Below the pieces are notes generated by a model, which was not told the origin of the DNA, searched no databases, and saw nothing but the letters and a program-made list of their open reading frames with translations. Positions 46,128 to 55,918 of a DNA stretch of 64,000 bases are shown in pieces. The stretch is from Sphingobacterium spiritivorum (GTDB taxonomy: Bacteria; Bacteroidota; Bacteroidia; Sphingobacteriales; Sphingobacteriaceae). The stretch lies in assembly GCF_016724845.1 (NCBI RefSeq), contig NZ_CP068082.1, positions 2,294,001-2,358,000 of the forward strand, written 5' to 3'. A program made the position numbers and the translations under genes. Numbering within the stretch: the stretch's first letter is position 1; each line of letters opens with the position of its first letter.

Positions 46128-47558
46128 ATGGTGAAAAGGTATAAATTGGTAATAACAGTCATGATCCTGACGGGTTTGGGCGTTATTCTGGTGTTGTCTG
46201 GATGGCTTTACGGGAGCTATCAGAACCGCCGGGATCTGTTTCTTTCCTCGGCAGAAAGATCAATGTTTAATGTTATACAGGATGTATATCAGAGCAAGAT
46301 CAATGTAGATGATTCTCTTCGCTCAGCTCAGGCAAGAGGCAGAAAGTCATTTGTCGGCTATCTGCAGGAGAAATTTCCAAAAATAGATTTTGATTCTTTA
46401 CGAAAGAATTTTGAGGAAAGCTCAAGGAAATCTTCATATATGCAAGGTTTCAGGGATAACGCGCCCCGACGGGGAGAAGAGCGTAATGACGAGGGACCTT
46501 CACAGATTATCCCACCTTATCTGTTCAAGGACTTTGATTTTGATAAGGAAGTAATGGACACCGTCTGTCACAGACTGAAGACCACATTAACAGATAAAGG
46601 TATCCATACAGATTTCAGAGTAGAGTTGCTGCAGCTTAGCAGGGAAGAAGTGTCGACTTTCCGTGCAAATACGAAAGCCCAAAAGCTGATGTGGACCAGA
46701 CCTACATTAGTCAATCCGGAACGGGGACAGTTTGTGGTGGTCAAATTTGAAAATACCTGGCGTTATCTTCTTTTTGGTATAGGATGGCAATTGCTGGTTT
46801 CTATTGTTCTGGTGGCTTCTCTGGTAGGATCTTTTCTTTATCTGATGCTGACGATATTCCGGCAGAATAAAATGGCACAGCTGCGGAAGAATTTTGTGAA
46901 CAATATGACGCATGAGCTCAAGACGCCGGTATCCACTGTGATGGCTGCCGTAGAAGCGATTCAGACCTATGGTGTCAAAGATGATAAGGCTAAAATGGAG
47001 TTGTATCTTCAGGTTTCCAGAAATGAGCTTCAGCATCTTTCGGATATGATTGAAAAAGTTCTGCAAATGGATATTGACGAAGTAAAAGGGGTCAATTTAC
47101 AATATACAACATTTGATATTGCAGATCTGCTGGAGCGTTGTATTATGATTGCAAAGCTTAATTTTAAAAAGAAGATTGAGATTGTCTTTGATTGCGAAAA
47201 GAGGCCGGTAATGCTGTTTGCGGATGAAGCGCATCTCAAGAATGTATGCAGTAACCTGCTGGATAATGCGATCAAGTATTCCGGGGAGAAGGTATTGATA
47301 ACGGTCACTCTCAGAGAATTGCCTCAGTCGGTAGAAGTCAGTGTGAAAGACAATGGAAAAGGTATTGCCTCAGAATATCAAAAGGATGTATTTGATGCTT
47401 TTTTCAGGGTTCCGGAAGGGAATCTTCATGAAGTAAAGGGCTTTGGTCTGGGATTATCGTATGTAAAACAAATGATTACACAACATGGAGGGACTGTTTC
47501 TCTCGTCAGTGAATTAAATAAAGGTAGTATATTTACGATCAGTATTCCTAAAGCGTAG
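46128..47558 (+). CDS. Sensor histidine kinase
   Basis: A 476-residue membrane kinase. Spans lie at about 7-29 and 212-241 and enclose a ~180-residue periplasmic sensor with no recognised fold. The dimerisation/phosphoacceptor domain has FVNNMTHELKTPVSTV with His262. The ATPase domain has NLLDNAIKYSG (N box), VSVKDNGKGIASEYQ (G1) and GFGLGLSYVKQMI (G2). No HAMP domain is evident. The cognate response regulator follows after 2 bp. The stimulus is unknown. Confidence 0.95.
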   Translation: MVKRYKLVITVMILTGLGVILVLSGWLYGSYQNRRDLFLSSAERSMFNVIQDVYQSKINVDDSLRSAQARGRKSFVGYLQEKFPKIDFDSLRKNFEESSRKSSYMQGFRDNAPRRGEERNDEGPSQIIPPYLFKDFDFDKEVMDTVCHRLKTTLTDKGIHTDFRVELLQLSREEVSTFRANTKAQKLMWTRPTLVNPERGQFVVVKFENTWRYLLFGIGWQLLVSIVLVASLVGSFLYLMLTIFRQNKMAQLRKNFVNNMTHELKTPVSTVMAAVEAIQTYGVKDDKAKMELYLQVSRNELQHLSDMIEKVLQMDIDEVKGVNLQYTTFDIADLLERCIMIAKLNFKKKIEIVFDCEKRPVMLFADEAHLKNVCSNLLDNAIKYSGEKVLITVTLRELPQSVEVSVKDNGKGIASEYQKDVFDAFFRVPEGNLHEVKGFGLGLSYVKQMITQHGGTVSLVSELNKGSIFTISIPKA

Positions 47559-47560
47559 TT

Positions 47561-48238
47561 ATGATCAGTATTTTGTATGTAGAGGATGAGGCGGGGCTGG
47601 CCATGATTCTGTCAGATACTCTGGCGTCTCATGGGTTTGCGGTGACACATTGCGATAATGGCGGAGAAGCATTTTCCACTTTTCAGGAGCAAAAATATGA
47701 TCTTTTGCTGATCGATGTGATGATGCCTGTGATGGATGGTTTTGAGTTGGCAAAGAAGGTAAGAGGAATGGATACGGATGTACCTATTATATTTCTGACA
47801 GCACGGACTCAGACGGAAGATGTCGTTGCGGGGTTTCATCTGGGAGCCAATGACTATATCAAAAAGCCATTTAAGATAGAAGAGCTCATTGTCAGGATAG
47901 AAGCTTTGTTTAAATACTATAACCGGGCACAATCTGTTCCTAAATTGCAAATAGGAAATTATGTCCTGGATCATGTGAAGCATCTGCTGACATTTGAGGA
48001 CATGGAAGAGAAGCTATCCTTTCGGGAAAGTGAATTGTTACGCAGATTATTTGAAAATAAGGACAAAGTAGTTCCCAGAGAAGAGATTATTAAAGCTTAT
48101 TGGAGTCAGGACAAATACTTTACGGGAAGAAGTCTGGATGTGTTTATCAGTAGAATGCGAAAGTACCTTATTAAGGATGAACGGATCAAGATTATTAATA
48201 TCAGAGGGATAGGTTATATGTTAACCATAGATGAATAA
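47561..48238 (+). CDS. OmpR-family response regulator
   Basis: A 225-residue regulator. The receiver domain (about 1-115) has VEDE (7-10), phosphoacceptor Asp52 (LLLIDVMMP), TAR and the KKPF lysine. The C-terminal winged helix (about 130-223) has ESELLRRLFENKDKVVPREEI and SLDVFISRMRKYL. It is encoded 2 bp after its kinase and 2 bp before pncA, one operon. Targets unknown. Confidence 0.95.
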   Translation: MISILYVEDEAGLAMILSDTLASHGFAVTHCDNGGEAFSTFQEQKYDLLLIDVMMPVMDGFELAKKVRGMDTDVPIIFLTARTQTEDVVAGFHLGANDYIKKPFKIEELIVRIEALFKYYNRAQSVPKLQIGNYVLDHVKHLLTFEDMEEKLSFRESELLRRLFENKDKVVPREEIIKAYWSQDKYFTGRSLDVFISRMRKYLIKDERIKIINIRGIGYMLTIDE

Positions 48239-48240
48239 CG

Positions 48241-48831
48241 ATGAAAGCATTAATTATAGTGGATGTGCAGAATGACTTTCTGCCGGGAGGATCGCTGGCT
48301 GTAGAACACGGGGATGAGATTATTCCTTTGATTAACGGGCTTCAGTCAGATTATGGACTTATTGTAGCAACGCAGGACTGGCACCCTGTTCATCACAAAA
48401 GCTTTGCTGCGGAACATCCTGGTAAAAGCCTCTTTGAGGTGATTGAACTTAATGGTCTGGAGCAGCGACTGTGGCCTACGCACTGTGTGCAGGGAAGTAG
48501 TGGTGCTGCATTTCATGAACAACTGGATATGGATCGGGTAGAAGCTGTCTTCCGAAAAGGAATGGATGCGGAAATTGATAGTTACAGTGGTTTTTTTGAT
48601 AACGGACGCCGGAAAAATACAGGTCTTGCCGGATATCTGCGTGACAGAACTATTGAAGAAGTTCATATATGCGGTCTGGCTGCAGATTATTGTGTGTACT
48701 TTACGGCTAAAGATGCTTTGTCTCTTGGCTTTAAGACTGCAATCCTTACCGATGCTACAAAAGCAATAGATCCGGCTCAGTTTGAAAAACTTGCCAGATC
48801 ATTTGAAGAAGATGGCGGAAGGTTGATTTAG
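48241..48831 (+). CDS. pncA: Nicotinamidase/pyrazinamidase
   Basis: Hydrolyses nicotinamide to nicotinate in NAD salvage. The 196-residue enzyme has the catalytic triad: Asp8 (IVDVQNDFLPGGSL), Lys106 (VFRKGMD) and Cys151 (GLAADYCVYFTA). Metal ligands lie in ATQDWHPVHHKSF. It is the third gene of the kinase-regulator operon. Its stop interlocks with the stop of the converging outer membrane protein gene (4-bp overlap). Confidence 0.95.
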   Translation: MKALIIVDVQNDFLPGGSLAVEHGDEIIPLINGLQSDYGLIVATQDWHPVHHKSFAAEHPGKSLFEVIELNGLEQRLWPTHCVQGSSGAAFHEQLDMDRVEAVFRKGMDAEIDSYSGFFDNGRRKNTGLAGYLRDRTIEEVHICGLAADYCVYFTAKDALSLGFKTAILTDATKAIDPAQFEKLARSFEEDGGRLI

Positions 48832-51611
48832 CGGTTTCCTCGGCCTCTTCCCCGTTCTCCGCGCGAATTAGACGGTCCGCGTGACCCTTTGCTTTCCTGT
48901 CCGCCGAATTTGCGTAAATGGTATGTAAAACTCAACAGAAAATAGCGGGTCAGTGTGTTGGACTGCACGTCTGAAATGGAGAATTCATCTATACGCCTGT
49001 TGACATTTTTTGCTTTATTGAAAATGTCAAACGCTTTTAAAGACAATTCCGCATTTTCTTTCTGAAAGAACCGTTTGCCTATGGAGGCATTCCAGATGAC
49101 AGTCTGCACACCGGAAGTATTCTGTACACCTCCGTTAAGCATGTAGTTTATATTCGAAGTCACAAACATTCCTTTCCAGAAATCTACAGATGCATTATTG
49201 TTGATGGTATGGTTGTACACATTATATTTTTTGACCTGTAATGACGGGTTTTCAGTAAAGGTCAGGTTGCCGTTGTAGGAAAGTCCAATTACTGTCTTTC
49301 TACCGAAGTTACTGGATACTCCTACTCGCTGACGTATAACATAGGATCTGGAATTTAACAAGTCTTTATTTAGTATGGAGTAATTGTTATTGAAGAAAAG
49401 ATTATTATTCAGATTGAGATTCAGTTTCCATTTGTTGATCGGTAAACCCAGACTGTTTGTCATCCTGACGGAGTAAGCTCCGTTAACATTCTCCGGTCTG
49501 ATGTACTGTCCACCTGCACCTAAGATAATCTCGTCTGTGATTTGTACAGCTGTATCTGTGAGCAAGATCGAATTGACGATCTTATCCTGTATGTATTCAA
49601 AGTTGAGGCTGGAGTTGAAACTTCGTCCTGTTGATTTTTTGATATCTCTGAACTGAAAACTGATATTATGTTTATATTCCTGATTCAGATCCGGATTACC
49701 GTTTTGAATACGTAAGGCATTCTGATTGTCTATAAAGTCTTGCAACTGATTTATAGAAGGGGCATTAGTCGCGGTATTGTATTTTAATTCCAGCCGCTTT
49801 TCTTTACTGATGTGATAAGTGATATTCATCTCCGGCAAAAAGCTCCTGAACCCGGAAGTGGTAATGACATTTTTAGGAAAAGTCTTGTCATTTTTGCGGG
49901 AAGCATATTGATAATTTGCCCCAATCTGAAAGGTTAGACTGTCTTTTTTAGAGAATAAATAAGATATCCCACCGCTGTGAAAATCAAAATCATTTCTGAA
50001 TTCATTTGACAGCCTCTCGTTCAGCTGTCCCAGTTGTCCGGTTTCTTCCAAAAATTCGAAAGTCTTGCGGTCAGAATAATTTGCCGTGTTGCGGTAACTG
50101 TAATTAGCCTGTAACCGGCTGAATTTGGATATATTTTCAGTGAACGTCAGTCTTCCGTTTATTCCGTTTCCATAGCCTTCAGAGATATTCTGATTATTAT
50201 TGGTGTCGATACGATTTAACAGTGCATCTTTATAATATTGATTGAGCGCATATGTGCGTCCCTCACTGTTGTTGGAGGAATGATTGCCGTTTAAATTAAC
50301 AGATAATGTCCTTCCGGGTTTATTCAGTCGTACCATATAAGTAAGTGCGCCCGATATATTAAAGTTGTTGCTATTATTCCGATTTCTCCGGTCCGATGTG
50401 TTAATGGTATCCTGAAGCTGATTAAGAGTCGTGCTTATGTTAAAATTAGTACGGTCATTGGAGGTATAAGATAATTGTGGAGCAAAATCTATACGTTGCG
50501 TTGAATCTATATCCCAGTGCAGCCTTGCTCCGGCATTGTGACTTACGGATCCGTTATCTGAATTCTGAGTCTGTTTTCTTAACTGGTTTGCCCGTGAACC
50601 GAGTATGTAATTGGTTAGGGAATTTGTAAAGATATTGGTATTGGTCGAATTAAAATTGTAATCGGCGCTTACCTGCATTTTTTGATTCAAATAGCTGTTG
50701 TTGACGCTTGTTGCTACTGCGTATGTCTTGGAAAGGCCACGCTCAACATTTGAATTCCCTCCTCTGTTGCCTCCGCGTCCCTGTTCTCCGAAATTGGTCT
50801 CATTGGTATTATTGGCCATTGCTGTAAGGGAATAACGTTTGTCATTCTGAAAGCCATTTATATTGATATTGGTCGCATACTTTTCATCATTTCCCAGACT
50901 GCCGTTTGCTTTACCGAAATATCCTCTTTTGCGATTGGGTTTGGTAACGATATTGATGACCTTGTCCCGTTTACCATCATCGAACCCTGAGAATTTAGCC
51001 TGTTCAGATTTATCATCGATGATCTGTACCTTGTCTATGATGTCTGCAGGGAGAGATTTGAGCGCAATTTTAGGGTCGGTGCTGAAGAATTCTTTGCCGT
51101 CTACAATTATCTTCTTTACGGCTTCTCCGTGGGCATTCACATTGCCGTCTTCATCAATTTCTACTCCGGGAATCTGCCTGATCAGTTCATCTGCATCCGA
51201 GTTTTTGGCTGTTGCATATTTATTGGCATTAAATTCCATTGTATCACCTTTCAGCGCAACGGTTTCGGCTGTAATCTCTATTTCATCCAACATGATCTCC
51301 GAAGATTCCATCTGAAAATTGACAGTTGCAGCTGTGCTGCCCAAAGTAATTTTTCGCATATCCTGTTTATACCCCATGAAGTTGATATTGATGACATAGG
51401 TGCCTTGTTCCAGGTTGTTGAACGTATAGTTGCCCACCTCATCACTGGGAGCTTTCAGGGTCGTTGAATCTTTGCTGTTAAGAATAGAAATACTGGCCCC
51501 TTTGATAGGTTGGGATGTCTGTTTATCCGTGATTTTACCTGAAATCCGGATTTGACCAACAGCCGATAAGGACAGGAACAGAAAGATACTGACAAGCGCA
51601 AGGTGTCTCAT
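48828..51611 (-). CDS. TonB-dependent-receptor-like outer membrane beta-barrel protein
   Basis: A 927-residue protein. Signal peptide about 1-19; carboxypeptidase-regulatory beta-sandwich about 20-105 (IRISGKITDKQTSQPIKGAS); plug-like region about 110-215 (GVEIDEDGNVNAHGEAVKKI); then a long barrel rich in Asn and Tyr. It resembles the outer membrane beta-barrel (OMP_b-brl_3) group rather than a SusC. The last strand-like segment RYFLLSFTYHLRKF is followed by a Gly/Arg-rich tail (about 20 residues). Substrate unknown; TonB from this window may energise it. Confidence 0.88.
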   Translation of the reverse strand: MRHLALVSIFLFLSLSAVGQIRISGKITDKQTSQPIKGASISILNSKDSTTLKAPSDEVGNYTFNNLEQGTYVININFMGYKQDMRKITLGSTAATVNFQMESSEIMLDEIEITAETVALKGDTMEFNANKYATAKNSDADELIRQIPGVEIDEDGNVNAHGEAVKKIIVDGKEFFSTDPKIALKSLPADIIDKVQIIDDKSEQAKFSGFDDGKRDKVINIVTKPNRKRGYFGKANGSLGNDEKYATNININGFQNDKRYSLTAMANNTNETNFGEQGRGGNRGGNSNVERGLSKTYAVATSVNNSYLNQKMQVSADYNFNSTNTNIFTNSLTNYILGSRANQLRKQTQNSDNGSVSHNAGARLHWDIDSTQRIDFAPQLSYTSNDRTNFNISTTLNQLQDTINTSDRRNRNNSNNFNISGALTYMVRLNKPGRTLSVNLNGNHSSNNSEGRTYALNQYYKDALLNRIDTNNNQNISEGYGNGINGRLTFTENISKFSRLQANYSYRNTANYSDRKTFEFLEETGQLGQLNERLSNEFRNDFDFHSGGISYLFSKKDSLTFQIGANYQYASRKNDKTFPKNVITTSGFRSFLPEMNITYHISKEKRLELKYNTATNAPSINQLQDFIDNQNALRIQNGNPDLNQEYKHNISFQFRDIKKSTGRSFNSSLNFEYIQDKIVNSILLTDTAVQITDEIILGAGGQYIRPENVNGAYSVRMTNSLGLPINKWKLNLNLNNNLFFNNNYSILNKDLLNSRSYVIRQRVGVSSNFGRKTVIGLSYNGNLTFTENPSLQVKKYNVYNHTINNNASVDFWKGMFVTSNINYMLNGGVQNTSGVQTVIWNASIGKRFFQKENAELSLKAFDIFNKAKNVNRRIDEFSISDVQSNTLTRYFLLSFTYHLRKFGGQESKGSRGPSNSRGERGRGRGNR

Positions 51612-51722
51612 TGAAATTTAGGTTGATGTAATAGCCTTTTTATAAGAATACCGTTTGTAAAAAAAATAATGACAATCCGTTATCCTCTTCGACTATGCCT
51701 GTGCGAATATAAAAAGATTAGG

Positions 51723-51730
51723 TATATTTG
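51723..51730 (+). promoter_or_regulatory. Putative -7 box of the TetR gene
   Basis: TATATTTG, exact TAnnTTTG match, about 25 bp before the ATG. Confidence 0.5.
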
Positions 51731-51754
51731 TAATATTTATAGCAATAAAGATAC

Positions 51755-52297
51755 ATGAAAGATAATGCGATGAGTCGCAAGGAAAGGATAATGAAGGAGG
51801 CTCTGGCTCTCTTTGCTGAGAAAGGATATGCGGATACTTCGACAAAAATTATTGCTCAAAATGCAGAAGTCTCAGAGGCCTTGATTTTTAAGCATTTTGG
51901 AAATAAAGATGCGCTGCTTTTTCATCTGATCAAATCCGGATACCGTAGGGTACTGATGTATCATAAGGGTATGATGACTTACAAAAATCCAAAAGACTTT
52001 CTCAAAAATATGATTTTTCTGCCAAGTAAACTGGTGGCTGAAGAACCTATTTTCTGGAAGCTGCAGGAACGTCTGTCTCATAATTCTTTTTCGCGTCAAC
52101 AACACGAACAATTTATGAAACCTGTACAGCCTATTATTAACCGGGCATTTGAGGAACTCGGATATGAAAATCCGGAACTTGAAACACAGTTTTTATTAAT
52201 TGTTATTGACTCGCTCTGGAAAAAAGAAGCCAGCGGTGAGATTGACCAATCCCTGGATCTGGCTATTCTTTTGGAGAAAAAATACGATCTGTTATAA
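51755..52297 (+). CDS. TetR/AcrR family transcriptional regulator
   Basis: A 180-residue regulator. The DNA-binding domain (about 8-54: RKERIMKEALALFAEKGYAD, then AEVSEALIFKHFGNKDALL) is typical; the ligand domain is unassigned. It is divergent from the large outer membrane protein gene (143 bp between starts), so that gene is a candidate target. The GH3 gene follows on the same strand. A later ATG at 51770 is an alternative start. Confidence 0.9.
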   Translation: MKDNAMSRKERIMKEALALFAEKGYADTSTKIIAQNAEVSEALIFKHFGNKDALLFHLIKSGYRRVLMYHKGMMTYKNPKDFLKNMIFLPSKLVAEEPIFWKLQERLSHNSFSRQQHEQFMKPVQPIINRAFEELGYENPELETQFLLIVIDSLWKKEASGEIDQSLDLAILLEKKYDLL

Positions 52298-52418
52298 GCT
52301 ATATTTTTTTGTAGCAATTTGCGTTTTTGTGCATCTTTTTTGTTGCAATACGCACAAATAGTTTTAAAAATCAATTTTATTTGACGTAATTCGTGGTACC
52401 TAATTAATTTTAAAGCAT

Positions 52419-54128
52419 ATGATATTTAGAAAAATGGTTTTAGGGCTTGCCTTTGTGGCTGTTTCAATTGCCGCTAAAGCACAGTCTAACCCAAATTTTG
52501 TTGCCTTTATTAATCAAAAGCACGCCTGGGTTGATTCTGTATTCAATACCCTCTCACCTAAAGAGAAAATAGGACAATTGTTTCTTGTCCGTGCACATAC
52601 GAATCTGGGCCAGAAATATATAGATTCTGTGGCTACCGTGATTCAAAAAGAACAGTTGGGTGGTCTGGTTGTTTTTCAGGGCGGACCTGTGCGTCATGCC
52701 AATATGTTTAACCGTTATCAGGCTGTTGCCAAAGTGCCATTGCTGATGACTTTTGATGGTGAATGGGGGCTGGGTATGCGTATGCCGGATTCTACAATTT
52801 CTTATCCTTATCAAATGACTTTGGGAGCGATTCAGGATGAGTCTCTGATCTATCAGATGGGTAAAGAGGTGGCTAAAGATTTTCATCGTATCGGCATGCA
52901 TTTTAATTTTGCGCCAGTAGTTGATATTAATAATAATCCTAAAAACCCGGTGATCAATTTCAGATCATTCGGTGATAATAAATACAATGTCGTTAAGAAA
53001 GCAAAAGCTTATATGGACGGTATGGTTGACGGGGGGATTATTGCGTCATTAAAGCATTTTCCGGGGCATGGAGATACGGATGTGGACTCACACCATGATT
53101 TGCCGCAGTTGAAATTCAGTAAAGAGCGTCTTGATACGTTGGAAATGTATCCCTTCAGACAGTTGATCAAAGATGGTGCACCAGCTGTCATGGTTGCGCA
53201 TATGAATATTCCAAGTCTGGATCCGACACCTAATATGCCTTCATCTATATCCAAACCTGTGGTAACAGGACTTTTGAAAGATCAGTTGGGCTTCAAGGGT
53301 CTTACGGTTACAGATGCCATGGATATGAGTGGCGTGAAGAAATTTTTTCCAAACGGAGAAGCAGATGTTCAGGCTATTATTGCTGGTCATGATTTGTTGG
53401 AAGTCTCTGAAAACAGTGGCCGTGCTATTGGGTTGATCGAAAAAGCAATCAAAGATGGCCGTATCAAACAAGCTGATCTGGATGCCCGTGTAAAGAAGGT
53501 TCTTGCTGCAAAATTGTGGGTTGGTCTGAACCGTAAGCGTGTAATCAGTACTAACTATCTGTACGATGACCTGAACAGAACGAGTTCAAAACAACTGGTA
53601 CAGCGATTAGCGGATGCATCCATTACACTGCTGAATTCTAATAACCGTCTGTATTCCTTTCAGCCAAAGCAAAAAACAGCCATTGTAAGTATAGGTGTTA
53701 CTGCGGCACAGGATTTCGAAAAAGAAATGAAAGCCCGTCTTCCGGAGTCTGATATATATTACATCAAAGGAGATGAAAAAGAAGAAGCACTACAGGAGAT
53801 CTTTAAAAATGCGAAAGGACATAAGCAGTTGATCGTAGCGATTCACGATGATCGTTCACGTCCGCGCAGTGAGGTTCCTTTTAGCCCTGAAGTAAAAGAA
53901 GTGATTGCTAAATTAGCAAAGAGAAAAGCGATTACCTGTCTGTTTACGAATCCTTACGCATTGGCTGATCTGCCGGGTGTAGAGAAAAGTCAATCTATAC
54001 TCATGGGGTATCAGAATGACTGGTTTATGCAAAGAGCTGCAGTCAGAGCTATCTTCAGAGAGATCAAGCCTAAAGGTAAACTGCCGGTAACGATCAACGA
54101 AAATTATAAATACGGAACAGGAATTTAA
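52419..54128 (+). CDS. Secreted family 3 glycoside hydrolase (NagZ/N-acetylhexosaminidase-like)
   Basis: A 569-residue protein with a signal peptide (about 1-22, AKAQ). The GH3 N-terminal barrel shows TFDGEWGLGMR (111-121) and the NagZ-type KHFPGHGDTDVDSH (212-225), with the nucleophile likely Asp299 in VTDAMDM. The C-terminal part is a flavodoxin-like alpha/beta domain. Likely activity: removal of beta-N-acetylglucosamine from peptidoglycan fragments or glycans. There is no fused serine-hydrolase domain, as seen in some Bacteroidota relatives. It is exported, unlike cytoplasmic NagZ. Confidence 0.9.
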   Translation: MIFRKMVLGLAFVAVSIAAKAQSNPNFVAFINQKHAWVDSVFNTLSPKEKIGQLFLVRAHTNLGQKYIDSVATVIQKEQLGGLVVFQGGPVRHANMFNRYQAVAKVPLLMTFDGEWGLGMRMPDSTISYPYQMTLGAIQDESLIYQMGKEVAKDFHRIGMHFNFAPVVDINNNPKNPVINFRSFGDNKYNVVKKAKAYMDGMVDGGIIASLKHFPGHGDTDVDSHHDLPQLKFSKERLDTLEMYPFRQLIKDGAPAVMVAHMNIPSLDPTPNMPSSISKPVVTGLLKDQLGFKGLTVTDAMDMSGVKKFFPNGEADVQAIIAGHDLLEVSENSGRAIGLIEKAIKDGRIKQADLDARVKKVLAAKLWVGLNRKRVISTNYLYDDLNRTSSKQLVQRLADASITLLNSNNRLYSFQPKQKTAIVSIGVTAAQDFEKEMKARLPESDIYYIKGDEKEEALQEIFKNAKGHKQLIVAIHDDRSRPRSEVPFSPEVKEVIAKLAKRKAITCLFTNPYALADLPGVEKSQSILMGYQNDWFMQRAAVRAIFREIKPKGKLPVTINENYKYGTGI

Positions 54129-54142
54129 GGTTTAGCGTATTA

Positions 54143-54184
54143 AAAAAAGTGGCGAATCATTCTTACATGATTCGCCACTTTTTT
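54143..54184. terminator. Bidirectional terminator between the two glycosidase genes
   Basis: Perfect 18-bp stem (AAAAAAGTGGCGAATCAT with its complement) around a 6-nt loop, between converging stops. Confidence 0.93.
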
Positions 54185-54190
54185 ATTGTA

Positions 54191-55717
54191 TTAGGGGAGT
54201 ATGACTTCCCGAATATTAGAGATATTACTTTCATTCTTCATTCGGTCAATAGCAGTCACTACATAAAAATAATGTCCTCCCGGTTTTATAGTATTATCTG
54301 TATACTGAAGGTAGCTGTCATCGTAAGATATTTGTAAGATACGTTCTGCATTTGCTGTATTGACATTTTCTCCTTTTTCAAAACGATAAATGATGTAGCC
54401 ATAGATCTGTTCATCGTTCGGCTTTTGCCATACAAGTGTAGCTGACTTTCTGTTTGAAGACACATGGGCCTGTAATCCGTAAGGGGATTGTGGAGGAATA
54501 CTGTCTATCCATGCCATTGTTGGTGGAAGTGCTTTGTAGCGATACAGATCATACTGCATGGAATCACGCAGGCCTGCCAGATTGTCCATCAACGATTTAG
54601 AGCTGAAGTAAATGCTTCCCTGTACCTCATGTTGATCCCGCAGATGACGCACCTGTTTTGGAATTTGTCCCTTATCTGTCCATCCCGGACGTTTTTCAGT
54701 TACACGATATGCCCCATGTCCTACATAGAAATGACGTCCATACGTATGTTTTTCCCACCATTCCAGTAATATTTCAAATGCTGCGGCCCTGTTATTAAAC
54801 GGGAAGTAGATTTGTGGATTGATATAATCTATCCAGCCTTCTTTCATCCACTTGACTCCATCGGCATACAGTGTGCGGTAGCCGCTGAGTCCGCTCGTAT
54901 TGGAGCCATCCGGGTTATCTCTTTTATTGTCCCAAATCCCAAAGGGACTGATTCCATATTTGATAAAAGGCTTTTCCTTTTTAATTGCTATTCCGAGGTC
55001 ACGGATCAAAAGATCCACATTGTTTCTGCGCCAGTCGTGTATATTGGCAAAGCCTCGTCCGAATTGATGAAAAGTAGGGGCATCAGGTAGTGCAGTATTT
55101 CTGGCATCCGGATAAGGATAGAAGTAGTCATCGAAGTGAATCCCGTCCACATCATAGTTTTTGACGACATCCATGATGACATCTATAATATATTGCCTTA
55201 CTTCAGGCAATCCTGGATTGAACAGGTATTTTCCGCCATATTTAAAAAACCATTCCGGTTTTGTACGGGTAATATGATCTTTGGAAAAATGGGCAGGATT
55301 CAGTGTTGTCGATGCGCGGTAAGGATTGACCCACGCGTGCAGCTCCATTCCTCTTTTGTGTGCTTCTTCAATGACAAACTCGAGCGGATCATAGAATGGG
55401 GAAGGTGCTTTACCCTGTACACCCGAAAGATATCTGCTCCAGGGTTCTCTTCCTTTTGCATAAAATGCGTCTGCAGCAGGTCTGATCTGGAAGAATATCG
55501 CATTCAGTCCGGCACGTTGATGTGCATCCAGAATATTGATCAGTTCTTGCTTTTGCCGTTCACTACTTTCATTGTCCCTGCTTGGCCAGTCAATATTGGC
55601 TACCGTAGCAATCCACACACCCCGAAGTTCCCGTTTCGGAGAATTTTGGCTTATGGCCTGATACGGGAAATGACTGATGAAAAGAATTAGAATGATTATC
55701 TTTCGAAAGTGCAACAT
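54191..55717 (-). CDS. Secreted GHL10/DUF187-type glycoside hydrolase with C-terminal Fn3
   Basis: Start taken at the ATG at 55717 (508 residues; a GTG at 55735 adds six). Signal peptide about 1-23. The glycosyl-hydrolase-like barrel shows RELRGVWIATVANIDWPS, GLNAIFFQIRPAADAFY, AWVNPYRAS, DGIHFDDYFYPYPD and DYINPQIYFPFN, typical of the GHL10 family (DUF187). The acidic FDDYFYP segment fits a catalytic site. A fibronectin type III domain closes the protein (about 410-508). Substrate is unproven; peptidoglycan or other glycan cleavage is likely. Confidence 0.88.
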   Translation of the reverse strand: MLHFRKIIILILFISHFPYQAISQNSPKRELRGVWIATVANIDWPSRDNESSERQKQELINILDAHQRAGLNAIFFQIRPAADAFYAKGREPWSRYLSGVQGKAPSPFYDPLEFVIEEAHKRGMELHAWVNPYRASTTLNPAHFSKDHITRTKPEWFFKYGGKYLFNPGLPEVRQYIIDVIMDVVKNYDVDGIHFDDYFYPYPDARNTALPDAPTFHQFGRGFANIHDWRRNNVDLLIRDLGIAIKKEKPFIKYGISPFGIWDNKRDNPDGSNTSGLSGYRTLYADGVKWMKEGWIDYINPQIYFPFNNRAAAFEILLEWWEKHTYGRHFYVGHGAYRVTEKRPGWTDKGQIPKQVRHLRDQHEVQGSIYFSSKSLMDNLAGLRDSMQYDLYRYKALPPTMAWIDSIPPQSPYGLQAHVSSNRKSATLVWQKPNDEQIYGYIIYRFEKGENVNTANAERILQISYDDSYLQYTDNTIKPGGHYFYVVTAIDRMKNESNISNIREVILP

Positions 55718-55886
55718 GTTTTTTGAATCCCCCACAACTATTAGGCATCAAAGATAACAAACAGCGGGTAACTGACTTGTTACGTACAGGTATGAGGGTG
55801 TTAAATAGTGTTAATTTTTCGGAATGTGCCGGGGGAAAACCATTGTTTATAAAAATGACAATAATTCGTGTTGAAATAACCTTTTC

Positions 55887-55918
55887 AATATGATATTTGT
55901 AATGGAATATATCATATT
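55887..55918 (+). promoter_or_regulatory. Candidate operator: 10-bp palindrome in the sdaA promoter
   Basis: AATATGATAT (55887-55896) and ATATCATATT (55909-55918) form a perfect inverted repeat with a 12-bp centre. The right half runs into the -7 box TATTTTTG (55915-55922), so a bound protein would block RNA polymerase. Confidence 0.5.

Noticed and set aside
52326..52358. Short inverted repeat TTTGTGC/GCACAAA between the TetR and GH3 genes
   Set aside because: Only 7 bp with a 19-nt loop; too weak to call an operator or terminator.
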